Of a DNA stretch of 64,000 nucleotides, positions 54,197-62,815 are shown one piece after another. Origin of the DNA: Acidobacteriota bacterium (GTDB lineage: Bacteria > Acidobacteriota > Blastocatellia > Pyrinomonadales > Pyrinomonadaceae); NCBI GenBank assembly GCA_019639195.1, contig JAHBSI010000005.1, positions 62,001-126,000 on the forward strand. Reading direction: 5' to 3'. How positions within the stretch are numbered: position 1 is the stretch's first letter; every line of letters starts with the position of its first letter. Below the pieces are notes generated by a model, which was given only the letters and a program-made list of their open reading frames with translations, was not told the origin of the DNA and ran no database searches. The translations under genes and the position numbers were made by a program.

Positions 54197-56461
54197 TTAC
54201 ATCAAGCTGACAGGATCGATCTCGACAAAAACAAAACGCATTTCGACGCCGTGTTCTTCAGCTTGTGAAAGGCCGATATCGAGAACCTTTCGCAGCTCGC
54301 GGCGCGATTCCGAACGGAGGATCATCTGCATCCGATACTCGTTCTTTAACCGGGCGATCGAAGCCGACGCGGGGCCGACGATCCTGACGGTTTTTGACGG
54401 ATTTGCAGGATCCAGATGTCGTCGAAGTGCATTCGCGATCCCTTTTGCGCGGGAAAGTTCACGATGCCGGACCATTATCGACGCAAGAGCGACAAAGGGC
54501 GGATATCTGAAATTCTCCCTGAATTTGAGTTCATCGGCGTAAAAGCCTTCATAATCCTGCGCCATCGCTCGTTGAAGCGCGTAATGATCCGGATGATAGG
54601 TCTGAATTACTACTCTTCCGGGCTTTTCGCCGCGTCCTGAACGGCCGGCGACCTGCGTGATCATCTGAAACGTTCTTTCCGCCGAACGCAGATCCGGCAG
54701 ACCAAGCCCGATATCGACCCCGACGACGCCCACGAGCGTCACATTCGGAAAATCGTGGCCTTTGGCGATCATCTGTGTGCCGACGAGCATATCGATGCGG
54801 CCTTCCGCAAAGTCGAGCAGTTTCTGCTCAAGCTCGCCCTTCCGCGTGATCGAATCGCGATCAATGCGTTCGATCTTTAGGGAAGGGAATTTCTTTTCAA
54901 GCTGATCTGCAAGATTTTCGGTGCCTTCCCCGACAAAATAGAGGAATTCACTCTCGCATTTCGGGCACGAACGCGGTGCCGGCACGCCATATCCGCAGTA
55001 ATGGCAAGTCAGCCGTCCGTCGCGCCGATGGAATGTGAGTGTGATATCGCAATTCTCGCATTTGATCGTCTCGCCGCAGCTGCGGCAGAGCACGAATTGC
55101 GCGAATCCGCGACGATTCATCAGCACGATTATCTGTTCGCCCTTTGAGGCCGTCTCGGCAATTGCTTCGAGAAGTTCGCGGGATAATGCGACGTCCTTTC
55201 CTTCGCGTTTGAAGACATCCCGCATATCGACGAGTTCGGCAGATGCGAGATTCCTGCCGCCAATGCGTTCGGGCATCGAAAGCAGCGTGTATTTGCCGTG
55301 CTTCGCGTTATGAAACGACTCCATCGCAGGCGTTGCCGAGCCGAGAACGGCGACCGCACCTGCAAAGTTTGCCCGCATCACGGCGACATCCCGCGCATTG
55401 TAAAAAGGCGATTCCCATTGACGATACGCCGGATCGTGTTCCTCATCGACGATAACAAGGCCCAGGTCTTTGAGCGGTGCAAAAACGGCCGAACGCGTGC
55501 CGATCGCGACACGTGCTTCTCCCGCCCGAATTCGCCGCCACTCGTCGAATCTTTCGCCTTGAGAGAGTCCTGAATGCAGTATCGCAACCGTCGGGCCAAA
55601 TGCGGCACGCAGCTGCCGCGAGAAAACCGGCGTCAATGCTATCTCGGGCACGAGCATCAAGGCAGAGCGGCCCATCGCGATCGTATGGCGTATCGCACGG
55701 AAATAGACCTCGGTCTTTCCGCTCCCCGTAACGCCGTGGAGCAAAAATGCTTTGAACTCGCTCTCGTCAATTGAGTCCGTGATCTGTCCAAGGGCGCTTT
55801 TCTGGTGCTCCGTAAGAGCGATCTGAGGCCGCTCAGGCAACTTTTCCGCCGAAAGAGGGTCTCTGTGTATATCCTGGACAAAAACCTCCAGGAAACGCCT
55901 CTTGACGAGGGTGTTGATCGGCGAAGCTCCGACATTCGCCGCATCAAGAAGGTCTGTCCAGAGCATTTCGCCGCCTGCTTTGTTGAGCGTCTCTACGACC
56001 GACGATTGTGCTGTTGTAAGAGCTTTCGAGTTGTCGGCGAGCTCGGGGTCCAGCAGCCTTACGGCCTTTCGGCGTTTTGGGCGGACCTTTTCGCTATTCA
56101 TCCCGGCCGGCAGAGCAGCCTTTAGCGTTTCGCCCCAAAAGGATGCGTAATAATCGGCGGTCCATTCCGTTAGGCGCAGGATCTCCGGCGTGATGAGCGG
56201 TTCATCGTCGAGAAACTCGATCGCGGGACGGACTTTTTTCGGATCGATATCAAGGTCAGCGGGACGTTCAGCGTGAACTGCTACGACAAAGCCGATCAGA
56301 TTCCTTTTGCCAAAAGGCACGCGTACTCGCAGTCCAAGTTCGGGGCGAAGCTGGCCTTCGGACGGCACGGAATAAGTAAACACGCGATGAAGCGGCACGG
56401 GAAGGGCAACCTCAACGAACCTGACTGTTTCCGTCTTTGATCTTTGTGATGCAAGAGCCAA
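54197..56461 (-). CDS. priA: Primosomal protein N' (PriA helicase)
   Basis: 754-residue 3'-5' helicase that restarts collapsed replication forks. The N-terminal DNA-binding domain (VEVALPVPLHRVFTYSVP) is followed by helicase motifs with HGVTGSGKTEVYF and VDEEHDPAYRQ, the zinc-binding strand with cysteine pairs from CRSCGE through CPKCES (eight Cys), and LVGTQMIAKGHDFPNV. Complete and of typical length. No dnaT or priB is nearby. Confidence 0.96.
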   Translation of the reverse strand: MALASQRSKTETVRFVEVALPVPLHRVFTYSVPSEGQLRPELGLRVRVPFGKRNLIGFVVAVHAERPADLDIDPKKVRPAIEFLDDEPLITPEILRLTEWTADYYASFWGETLKAALPAGMNSEKVRPKRRKAVRLLDPELADNSKALTTAQSSVVETLNKAGGEMLWTDLLDAANVGASPINTLVKRRFLEVFVQDIHRDPLSAEKLPERPQIALTEHQKSALGQITDSIDESEFKAFLLHGVTGSGKTEVYFRAIRHTIAMGRSALMLVPEIALTPVFSRQLRAAFGPTVAILHSGLSQGERFDEWRRIRAGEARVAIGTRSAVFAPLKDLGLVIVDEEHDPAYRQWESPFYNARDVAVMRANFAGAVAVLGSATPAMESFHNAKHGKYTLLSMPERIGGRNLASAELVDMRDVFKREGKDVALSRELLEAIAETASKGEQIIVLMNRRGFAQFVLCRSCGETIKCENCDITLTFHRRDGRLTCHYCGYGVPAPRSCPKCESEFLYFVGEGTENLADQLEKKFPSLKIERIDRDSITRKGELEQKLLDFAEGRIDMLVGTQMIAKGHDFPNVTLVGVVGVDIGLGLPDLRSAERTFQMITQVAGRSGRGEKPGRVVIQTYHPDHYALQRAMAQDYEGFYADELKFRENFRYPPFVALASIMVRHRELSRAKGIANALRRHLDPANPSKTVRIVGPASASIARLKNEYRMQMILRSESRRELRKVLDIGLSQAEEHGVEMRFVFVEIDPVSLM

Positions 56462-56548
56462 CGTATTGCAATCTTACAGGATGGGCGGGCCGAATGTCAG
56501 TTGGGTCTGCGTGGGCGAATAGGCAGTTTTTGCGATAGAATGCACTTT

Positions 56549-57061
56549 ATGGACGAAATGTTTGCGTCGGAAAAGAGAACGCGAAGATTCAACCCGATAT
56601 TTTTGGGCGGCATCAGCATCGGCTTGGTCGTGCTGGCGCTCGCCTTCTATTTTCTGTCGCGAACACCGTCGATCGACGATCAGACGAACCAACTTATTGA
56701 GACCGCCTACAAGCCGGGAAGCCCTGAATTTGCCGAGCTGAACAAGGACATCATCATTGCCACCAATGACAACGAAACGATCGAATCGCCTACGGGTCTC
56801 GGAACGATATCGATGTTCATAAAAGGGCAGATCCGCAACAAAGGGACGCATGATATCAGCGTTCTCGAAGTGAACGTCTCCGTCGTTGATCGCCAAAAAC
56901 AGGTCGTGAAGGAGCGGCGTCTGCTCTTTGTTCCGCAGCAGCAGCCGATCCTGAAGGCCGGCGAGATCGTGCCGGTCTCGATCACGCTGGACGGCTTTTC
57001 TCCAAAGGCCGAGCGGGCACTGATATATTGGCGTGTCACCGCGATCAAGCCCGCATCATGA
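56549..57061 (+). CDS. Single-pass membrane protein with FxLYD/DUF2393-like domain
   Basis: 170 residues from the ATG at 56549; an alternative ATG at 56540 is three residues longer. A basic N terminus precedes one membrane helix (about residues 16-36), then an extracytoplasmic domain in which IKGQIRNKGTHDISVLEVNVSVVDRQKQVV is the beta-sandwich pattern of FxLYD or DUF2393 proteins. No enzymatic features. lon begins 51 nt downstream, and the two may share a transcript. Confidence 0.65.
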   Translation: MDEMFASEKRTRRFNPIFLGGISIGLVVLALAFYFLSRTPSIDDQTNQLIETAYKPGSPEFAELNKDIIIATNDNETIESPTGLGTISMFIKGQIRNKGTHDISVLEVNVSVVDRQKQVVKERRLLFVPQQQPILKAGEIVPVSITLDGFSPKAERALIYWRVTAIKPAS

Positions 57062-57112
57062 CGGGCCCTCATCTTTGCCCTTTAAAAGCGAATTTCCTAA
57101 CATTAACAACAT

Positions 57113-59524
57113 ATGACCGAAGGCGAAGATTTTACGGTGGCGCTTAGCGACCCCGAGATCGTTGAACCGATGATGCAGGTCCCGCCGGAACTTCCGGTGC
57201 TGCCGCTCAGGGATATCGTTATCTACCCGTTTATGATCGTGCCGCTGTTTGTTTCGCGCGACCGGTCGATCAAAGCTGTCGAAGAAGCTCTAAACGAGAA
57301 TCGAATGATCCTCCTCGTTTCGCAGAAAGATGTGAACAAAGAGGAACCTGTCCAGGAAGACCTTTACACGATGGGCACGGTCGCGATCATTATGCGGATG
57401 CTCAAGCTTCCGGACGGCCGGATTCGCATTCTGATTCAAGGCCTTTCCCGCTGCACGGTCGATTCCGTCGATGCTAGCGGCAATCACATCCGCGCAAAGG
57501 TGACGCCGGTGACCGAGCCGCTTGCTCCTGAGAATTCACTTGAGGTCGAGGCTTTGATCAGAAATGTGCGAGGTTCGATGGAACGGGCGTCGAGCCTTGG
57601 AAAGCCGATCTCGCCGGAAGTGCTTGCCATTATTGCAAATCTCGATGATGCGGGACGTCTCGCAGATCTTTCGGCATCGAACCTCGATCTTAGGCCGGAC
57701 GCAGCTCAATCCGTCCTCGATATTGCCGACCCGATACCGCGCCTTCGTCGAGTGAACGAACTCCTGAGCAAGGAGATCGAAGTGCTCACCGTGCAGGCAG
57801 AGATCAACACGCAGGCACGTGCGGATATCGATCGCTCACAGCGTGAATACTTCCTTCGCCAACAGTTAAAAGCGATTCAAGGTGAACTCGGCGAGGGAAA
57901 TGAGCTTTACGAAGAGGTCGAGAATTACCGCGAAAAGATCGGCGAGGCAAAAATGCCCGAAGCGGTCCAGACCGAGGCGTTACGGCAGCTAAAGAAATTC
58001 GAGCGAATGCATCCGGATACGGCCGAGACCGCGACGCTGCGGAATTGGCTCGACATCATGATCGAGCTTCCGTGGTCGAAGGCGTCGGATGACAATCTTG
58101 ATCTCGTTGCCGCCCAAAAGGTCCTCGATGAGGATCATTACGGCCTGCCGCGAGTCAAAGATCGGATCATCGAAGCTCTCGCTGTCCGCAAACTTCGGGA
58201 AAAGCCAAAAGGCTCGATCTTGTGTCTCGTCGGCCCGCCGGGAGTCGGCAAGACGAGTCTCGGACGCTCCGTTGCTCGCGCGATCAACCGAAAATTCGTG
58301 CGCCTTTCACTCGGCGGCCTGCACGATGAGGCTGAGATCCGCGGCCATCGACGCACCTACGTCGGTGCGATGCCTGGCCGTATCATTCAGGCGATCCAGC
58401 AGGCGGGCACAAACAATCCGCTCGTAATGCTCGATGAGATCGACAAGGTCGGAGCGGATTTTCGCGGCGACCCGAGCTCTGCCTTGCTCGAAGTGCTTGA
58501 CCCTGAGCAGAATTTTGCCTTCAGGGATAACTATCTCGGCTTGCCGTTCGATCTGTCGAACGTGATGTTCATGACGACGGCAAATGTGCTGGATACGATC
58601 CAACCCGCATTGCGCGACCGTATGGAGGTGATCGTCCTCTCCGGCTACACCGCAAGCGAAAAGCTCGAGATCGCTCGAAGGCATGTCATCCCAAAACAGA
58701 TCGACGAGAACGGCCTTTCAAATAAGGACGTAAAATTCGAGAAACGGGCTCTTCTCAGGATCATCACCGAATACACCCAGGAGGCGGGCCTTCGCCAACT
58801 TGAACGCGAGATCGGCAAGATCTGCCGAAAGGTGGCACGCCGCAAGGCCGAGTCGAAACGGAAACTGCAGCCCGTTAAGATCACTATCGAAAACGTCACC
58901 GATTTCCTGCGAGTACCTAGGATACACGTCGAAAAAGCTCCTTCGAAGGACTCGATCGGCACGGTTACGGGCCTTGCGTGGACGGCAACAGGCGGCGAGA
59001 TCTTGATCATCGAAGCCCTCCGCACCCGAGGGAAAGGCAAGCTCTTGCTTACCGGACAGCTCGGCGACGTAATGCAGGAATCGGCGCAGGCGGCCTTTAC
59101 TTTCGCTAAAAGCCGCTTTGCCGAACTCGGGATCGAAGAGGATGTGCTCGATAAATACGACATCCATATACATTTGCCCGAAGGTGCGATCCCAAAGGAC
59201 GGGCCGTCTGCCGGGATCGGAATGGCGACCGCACTCGTATCGGTATTAGCCAAACGCTCGGTCAGGCATACGTTCGCGATGACGGGTGAGATCACGCTTA
59301 GGGGCAACGTGCTGCCGATCGGCGGAGTCAAAGAAAAGTTGCTCGCTGCTCGCCGTGCGGGCATCAAGACCGTTATCTTACCGGCGGCAAATGAACGCGA
59401 TCTTGTCGATCTGCCGCAGGAAGTTCACGATGATTTGACGTTTATTTTTGTTGATAATGTACTGGAAGTGTTCGAAGCGGCACTGCGTCCGGCTTCGCGA
59501 AAACGGGCCGCAGGCCCAAAATAG
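57113..59524 (+). CDS. lon: ATP-dependent protease LonA
   Basis: 803 residues. Degrades misfolded and regulatory proteins. The N-terminal LAN substrate domain (LPVLPLRDIVIYPFMIVPLFV) is followed by a long coiled coil, AAA+ module with Walker A GPPGVGKTS (about residue 374) and the C-terminal Ser-Lys protease with PKDGPSAGIG (Ser near 698) and GGVKEKLLAA (Lys near 741). Intact and full-length. An intrinsic terminator-like hairpin follows. Confidence 0.96.
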   Translation: MTEGEDFTVALSDPEIVEPMMQVPPELPVLPLRDIVIYPFMIVPLFVSRDRSIKAVEEALNENRMILLVSQKDVNKEEPVQEDLYTMGTVAIIMRMLKLPDGRIRILIQGLSRCTVDSVDASGNHIRAKVTPVTEPLAPENSLEVEALIRNVRGSMERASSLGKPISPEVLAIIANLDDAGRLADLSASNLDLRPDAAQSVLDIADPIPRLRRVNELLSKEIEVLTVQAEINTQARADIDRSQREYFLRQQLKAIQGELGEGNELYEEVENYREKIGEAKMPEAVQTEALRQLKKFERMHPDTAETATLRNWLDIMIELPWSKASDDNLDLVAAQKVLDEDHYGLPRVKDRIIEALAVRKLREKPKGSILCLVGPPGVGKTSLGRSVARAINRKFVRLSLGGLHDEAEIRGHRRTYVGAMPGRIIQAIQQAGTNNPLVMLDEIDKVGADFRGDPSSALLEVLDPEQNFAFRDNYLGLPFDLSNVMFMTTANVLDTIQPALRDRMEVIVLSGYTASEKLEIARRHVIPKQIDENGLSNKDVKFEKRALLRIITEYTQEAGLRQLEREIGKICRKVARRKAESKRKLQPVKITIENVTDFLRVPRIHVEKAPSKDSIGTVTGLAWTATGGEILIIEALRTRGKGKLLLTGQLGDVMQESAQAAFTFAKSRFAELGIEEDVLDKYDIHIHLPEGAIPKDGPSAGIGMATALVSVLAKRSVRHTFAMTGEITLRGNVLPIGGVKEKLLAARRAGIKTVILPAANERDLVDLPQEVHDDLTFIFVDNVLEVFEAALRPASRKRAAGPK

Positions 59525-59540
59525 CGTTCTCGGGGCCGAG

Positions 59541-59564
59541 GGAATTCGAGCAATTCCTTATTTT
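59541..59564 (+). terminator. Probable terminator of lon
   Basis: GGAATT at 59541-59546 pairs with AATTCC at 59552-59557 around CGAGC, followed by TTATTTT. The stem is short and AT-rich, but the U-rich run and its position 17 nt after the lon stop support termination. Confidence 0.45.
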
Positions 59565-59580
59565 ATAATGGTTTCGGGCA

Positions 59581-59610
59581 TTGACCTGACCTTTTTGGAG
59601 TTGGTAAAAT
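59581..59610 (+). promoter_or_regulatory. Sigma-70 promoter of the lytic transglycosylase gene
   Basis: -35 TTGACC at 59581-59586, an 18-nt spacer, and -10 TAAAAT at 59605-59610. It predicts a start near 59617 and a leader of about 170 nt with no other gene in it. Confidence 0.5.
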
Positions 59611-59788
59611 CATAAATTGTGTTTGCCTTGCCGGCGGATCCGTCTTTCGGCGCGAACACAACAAAGCGAACTTTTTCGCTCTACGGGCGTTTGATGTTTT
59701 GACGCCAATGGGAAGGACACGCGCACTGCTCTCGTGGTTCTTGCCTCAATTCAAGGTAGGCCGGAGCAGCGATCATAAGGTTTTTTTG

Positions 59789-61588
59789 ATGAAGAAATTT
59801 GGAATAGCCCCTATCACCCTTGCAGCCGCGTTCTCGCTCTGTGCGACGCTCAGCGGGTCCGCCCAGATCACAAGTACGCGATCGAGCAATAACACGCGGC
59901 CGGCAGAGGTCGCTCGTGCCCAGGCCGACGTGAACTATGTTCTGCTCGAGTCCGGAAAGGCCTTTAAGGAAGGGTTGACGGCGTATTCTCAGAACCGTTA
60001 TCAGGATGCCGGTGCTCGATTTGATAAGGCGGTCGAGGTTTTTCTTTACTCGACACTGAACATTCAGGGCGAGCCGCGTCTTCAAAACTGCTACAACCAG
60101 CTGATCGAAACCGTCTATCGCATCGAATATCCGTCGGATAGTCAGGTGCCGCAAGTGCGTGCTCTTGCAACAACTTGCGGATGGGAAGTTGATGTAAAAC
60201 TTGCAGATCGAATCGCCCAAATGGCACGGCCGGCATCGAATAATACCGTCGCCGTTTCGACAGTTGCGGTGACTGGCGGACCGAGCGACGCTGCCCCTCG
60301 CGGTTTCGTGAACCAGGAGTTTGAGCCCTCACCGCTAGATGATCTGGCAAAACTCGAGTTGACGCCGGAAGAGCAGGCCGTTGACGATAATCCGGTCGCT
60401 CAAGAGCAATATCAATACCTTCAGCGTGTCGTTTCCAACCGGTCACTCGGCTTTACCTTCCAGGTGCACCCGATGATCCAGCAGTTTATTAACTACTACC
60501 GCGGACGCGGCCGTACGACGATGGAGGTCGGGCTCTACCGCTCCGGAATGTTTATGTCGATGGCTCGTCGGATTTTCCGCGAAGAAGGTATTCCGGAGAA
60601 TGTCGCGTGGCTTGGACAGGTTGAAAGTGCCTGGAAACCGACGGCGTACTCGTCTGCTGCGGCCTCCGGCCTTTGGCAGTTCATTCCGGGAACAGGCGTT
60701 CGATTTGGCCTTCAGCGGACGGCATACGTTGACGAACGCAACAGTTTTGACGAGGCGACTCGTGCATCCGCCCGATATTTGAAGTTTCTGGCCAACCGCT
60801 ACAACGGTAACTGGGAACTCGCGATGGCCGCCTATAACTCGGGCGAAGGAAATGTCGATCGCGCGATCCGTCGCGCCGGAGCGTCGAATTTCTGGCTCGC
60901 TTTCCCGTATCTCCCGCGTGAGACGCGAAACTATGTGCCGAATATCCTCGCAACGATCCTGATCGCCAATAACCCGACTCAGTACGGGTTTGGCCAGATC
61001 CGACCGGCGCCGTCGCTTAGGTATGAGCGCCTCCGTGTCCCGGCCTCGACGAACTTGAATCTGATCGCGGCTGCTGCCGATACGAGCGTCCAATTGCTTC
61101 GCTATCTTAATCCGCACCTGCGCACGAACACGACACCGCCAGTGCCGTATATCGTCAACGTACCTGTCGGCAAGGCGGACGAGGTTGCGGCGATATTCAA
61201 ACGTTTGCCGGCAACGAAGATCCCGAACACGAATCTTGCTAATTCGACCCGCGGAGAGACTTGGGAAACGATCTCGAATCGAACGGGCGTGAGCGTTGCT
61301 GAGCTGATGGAAGCCAATCCCGGGATGAAGCATCCGAGCGGAAAGGTATTTGTTCCGGTCAACGCCGGCAACCGTGTGGAATCTACTGCATATACGCGGC
61401 CGACGAATCGTCCGGTGACGGTTCCTGCGGCGGCGAAGGTCCGCGTTGTGAAAGCAAAGGCGGGCGATACCGTTGCGAAGATCGCAACTCGCGAAAAGGT
61501 TGATGCTTCCGAGCTTGCAAAATTTAACGGCCTGCTCCCGAATTCAGTTCTTTTTTCGGGCCGCGAGATCAAGATACCGACCAAATAG
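59789..61588 (+). CDS. LysM-containing lytic transglycosylase, MltD-like
   Basis: 599 residues from the ATG at 59789, which has AAGG eight bases upstream and begins the signal peptide (MKKFGIAPITLAAAFSLCATLSGSAQ). The SLT domain follows a helical region: VAWLGQVESAWKPTAYSSA carries the catalytic Glu (E279), then ASGLWQFIPGTG and MAAYNSGEGNV. The C terminus has LysM repeats for peptidoglycan binding (ETWETISNRTGVSVAELMEA and AGDTVAKIATREKVDASELA, with a possible earlier one). Cleaves glycan strands during cell-wall growth. Confidence 0.93.
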   Translation: MKKFGIAPITLAAAFSLCATLSGSAQITSTRSSNNTRPAEVARAQADVNYVLLESGKAFKEGLTAYSQNRYQDAGARFDKAVEVFLYSTLNIQGEPRLQNCYNQLIETVYRIEYPSDSQVPQVRALATTCGWEVDVKLADRIAQMARPASNNTVAVSTVAVTGGPSDAAPRGFVNQEFEPSPLDDLAKLELTPEEQAVDDNPVAQEQYQYLQRVVSNRSLGFTFQVHPMIQQFINYYRGRGRTTMEVGLYRSGMFMSMARRIFREEGIPENVAWLGQVESAWKPTAYSSAAASGLWQFIPGTGVRFGLQRTAYVDERNSFDEATRASARYLKFLANRYNGNWELAMAAYNSGEGNVDRAIRRAGASNFWLAFPYLPRETRNYVPNILATILIANNPTQYGFGQIRPAPSLRYERLRVPASTNLNLIAAAADTSVQLLRYLNPHLRTNTTPPVPYIVNVPVGKADEVAAIFKRLPATKIPNTNLANSTRGETWETISNRTGVSVAELMEANPGMKHPSGKVFVPVNAGNRVESTAYTRPTNRPVTVPAAAKVRVVKAKAGDTVAKIATREKVDASELAKFNGLLPNSVLFSGREIKIPTK

Positions 61589-61618
61589 AGGCTCTAGCTT
61601 TTAGCCGTTCTGAAGAAT

Positions 61619-61651
61619 GCCGGATCCGCTGTAGCGCGGGTCCGGCGTTTT
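61619..61651 (+). terminator. Intrinsic terminator of the lytic transglycosylase gene
   Basis: An 11-bp stem (61619-61629 with 61636-61646, one G-U pair) with a 6-nt loop is followed by GTTTT. It begins 30 nt after the stop codon. Confidence 0.78.
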
Positions 61652-61666
61652 GCCGCAAAGTCGAAG

Positions 61667-61695
61667 TTGACTTTTTGGTGTATTGTAACTATACT
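61667..61695 (+). promoter_or_regulatory. Near-consensus sigma-70 promoter of the rrf2 gene
   Basis: -35 TTGACT at 61667-61672, 17-nt spacer, -10 TATACT at 61690-61695. The transcription start should fall at about 61701-61703, only 3-5 nt before the ATG. Confidence 0.7.
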
Positions 61696-61702
61696 TGTTA
61701 CA
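61684..61702 (+). promoter_or_regulatory. Candidate Rrf2 operator 1
   Basis: A perfect dyad TGTAAC-N7-GTTACA whose centre is the -10 hexamer of the rrf2 promoter. Binding here would block transcription, the classic autoregulation arrangement. A similar element with the same spacing lies upstream of the next gene. Confidence 0.65.
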
Positions 61703-61705
61703 GTT

Positions 61706-62140
61706 ATGGCAGCTAACAGCCAATTCGCGATGGCGGTTCACATTTTGACGTTCCTTGCGAAAAAGGGCGACCAAAATCTAAAGTCCGATATGATCGCGCA
61801 GAGCGTGAACACGAATCCTGTCGTGATCCGGCGGATCCTTGGCCAGTTGGCCCAAGCGGACCTGGTCGCGTCCCAGACTGGTGCGTCCGGCGGGACACGG
61901 CTCGCTCTTCCGCCCGAAAAGATCTGTCTGGTCGAGGTTTATAAGGCGGTTTCGTGCGGTGAGGTGTTTGCTTTGCCGATCAGGCAGGCAAATCAGGACT
62001 GTCCCGTTGGGAGAAATATAGAATCCGTACTCTGCAACCTGCAAAAGGCGATCGACAGGAGTGTTGCGGAGAAGTTGGGTGAGTTTTCGCTTGCGAACGT
62101 GCTTGAGATGGTCGATCTCGAAGATACGGTCGCACCATAA
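61706..62140 (+). CDS. Rrf2-family transcriptional regulator, YwnA-like
   Basis: 144 residues. N-terminal winged helix (NSQFAMAVHILTFLAKK, NTNPVVIRRILGQLAQADLV, GASGGTRLA), then a short dimerisation part with CPVGRNIESVLCNLQKAI. Four Cys (74, 84, 99, 110) are present, but not in the IscR/NsrR cluster spacing, so it probably senses thiol or other redox change rather than carrying an Fe-S cluster. ATG 61706 is required by the promoter position and the conserved N terminus; there is no ribosome-binding site, so the mRNA is close to leaderless. Confidence 0.88.
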   Translation: MAANSQFAMAVHILTFLAKKGDQNLKSDMIAQSVNTNPVVIRRILGQLAQADLVASQTGASGGTRLALPPEKICLVEVYKAVSCGEVFALPIRQANQDCPVGRNIESVLCNLQKAIDRSVAEKLGEFSLANVLEMVDLEDTVAP

Positions 62141-62157
62141 AATTTTTTAAAAGGAAT

Positions 62158-62176
62158 TGTATCAATTACAGTTACA
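62158..62176 (+). promoter_or_regulatory. Candidate Rrf2 operator 2
   Basis: TGTATC-N7-GTTACA, one mismatch from the dyad at operator 1 and with identical half-site spacing. It lies between the rrf2 stop (62140) and the start of the thioredoxin-like gene (62196), where it could control the downstream redox genes independently of the rrf2 promoter. Confidence 0.55.
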
Positions 62177-62195
62177 GATCAAGGTAGGGTGTGAT

Positions 62196-62807
62196 ATGCG
62201 TGAATATTTGGCAAAGTCAATGACATTTCAGGAGTATTTGAAACTGATCGATGACCTTCTGGCGAAAGGGAAGACGACCGGTCCGGATCAATCGGTTGAA
62301 AAAGTGAGCTTTGCGCTTCTTAATCGGAAGCGAGTGGAGAGGATCCTTAAGACGTACATCCCTGACGCCACGGCGGCGGAGTGGATCAGCAATATTGAGT
62401 TTAAACGAACCTGGTACATCTTGACGGAAGGCTGGTGCGGAGATGCCGCACAGACTCTACCCGCTATCGAGCAGCTTACGAGTCTTAGCCCGATGATCGA
62501 GACGCGATATTTGCTCCGGGATGAGAATCTGGGTTTGATGGACCAGTATCTGACAAACGGAGCGCGATCGATCCCCAAGGTGATTGCGGTTGATGACCAA
62601 TCGGGAACGGTTCTGTGGACGTGGGGGCCGCGGCCAAAAGGTGCAAGCGACCTGTTTTCTGAGCTTAAGGCAAAAGGTGCGACAAAGGACGAGATCCTTG
62701 AGGCGATACAGCGTTGGTACAACGCGGATAAAGGCAAGTCGGTCGAAGGAGAGATCGTGGAGCTAACAAAGGTCGGGACCGATATCATCACACGCGTTGC
62801 GGCCTGA
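62196..62807 (+). CDS. Thioredoxin-like protein with a single active-site Cys
   Basis: 203 residues from the ATG at 62196; the frame extends upstream through the operator. A helical N-terminal region is followed by a thioredoxin fold: YILTEGWCGDAAQTLPAI contains C81, but the second Cys of CxxC is Ala (CGDA), then SIPKVIAV as the cis-Pro strand. Similar proteins are known from Bacteroidetes-like groups with undefined roles, perhaps in detoxification or glutaredoxin-like chemistry. It precedes the MDR oxidoreductase by 8 nt. Confidence 0.82.
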   Translation: MREYLAKSMTFQEYLKLIDDLLAKGKTTGPDQSVEKVSFALLNRKRVERILKTYIPDATAAEWISNIEFKRTWYILTEGWCGDAAQTLPAIEQLTSLSPMIETRYLLRDENLGLMDQYLTNGARSIPKVIAVDDQSGTVLWTWGPRPKGASDLFSELKAKGATKDEILEAIQRWYNADKGKSVEGEIVELTKVGTDIITRVAA

Positions 62808-62815
62808 ACTGTCTG

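Noticed and set aside
60443..61333. 296-residue antisense frame opposite the lytic transglycosylase gene.
   Set aside because: Arg-rich shadow typical of the opposite strand of a GC-rich gene; the sense gene has complete domain signatures.
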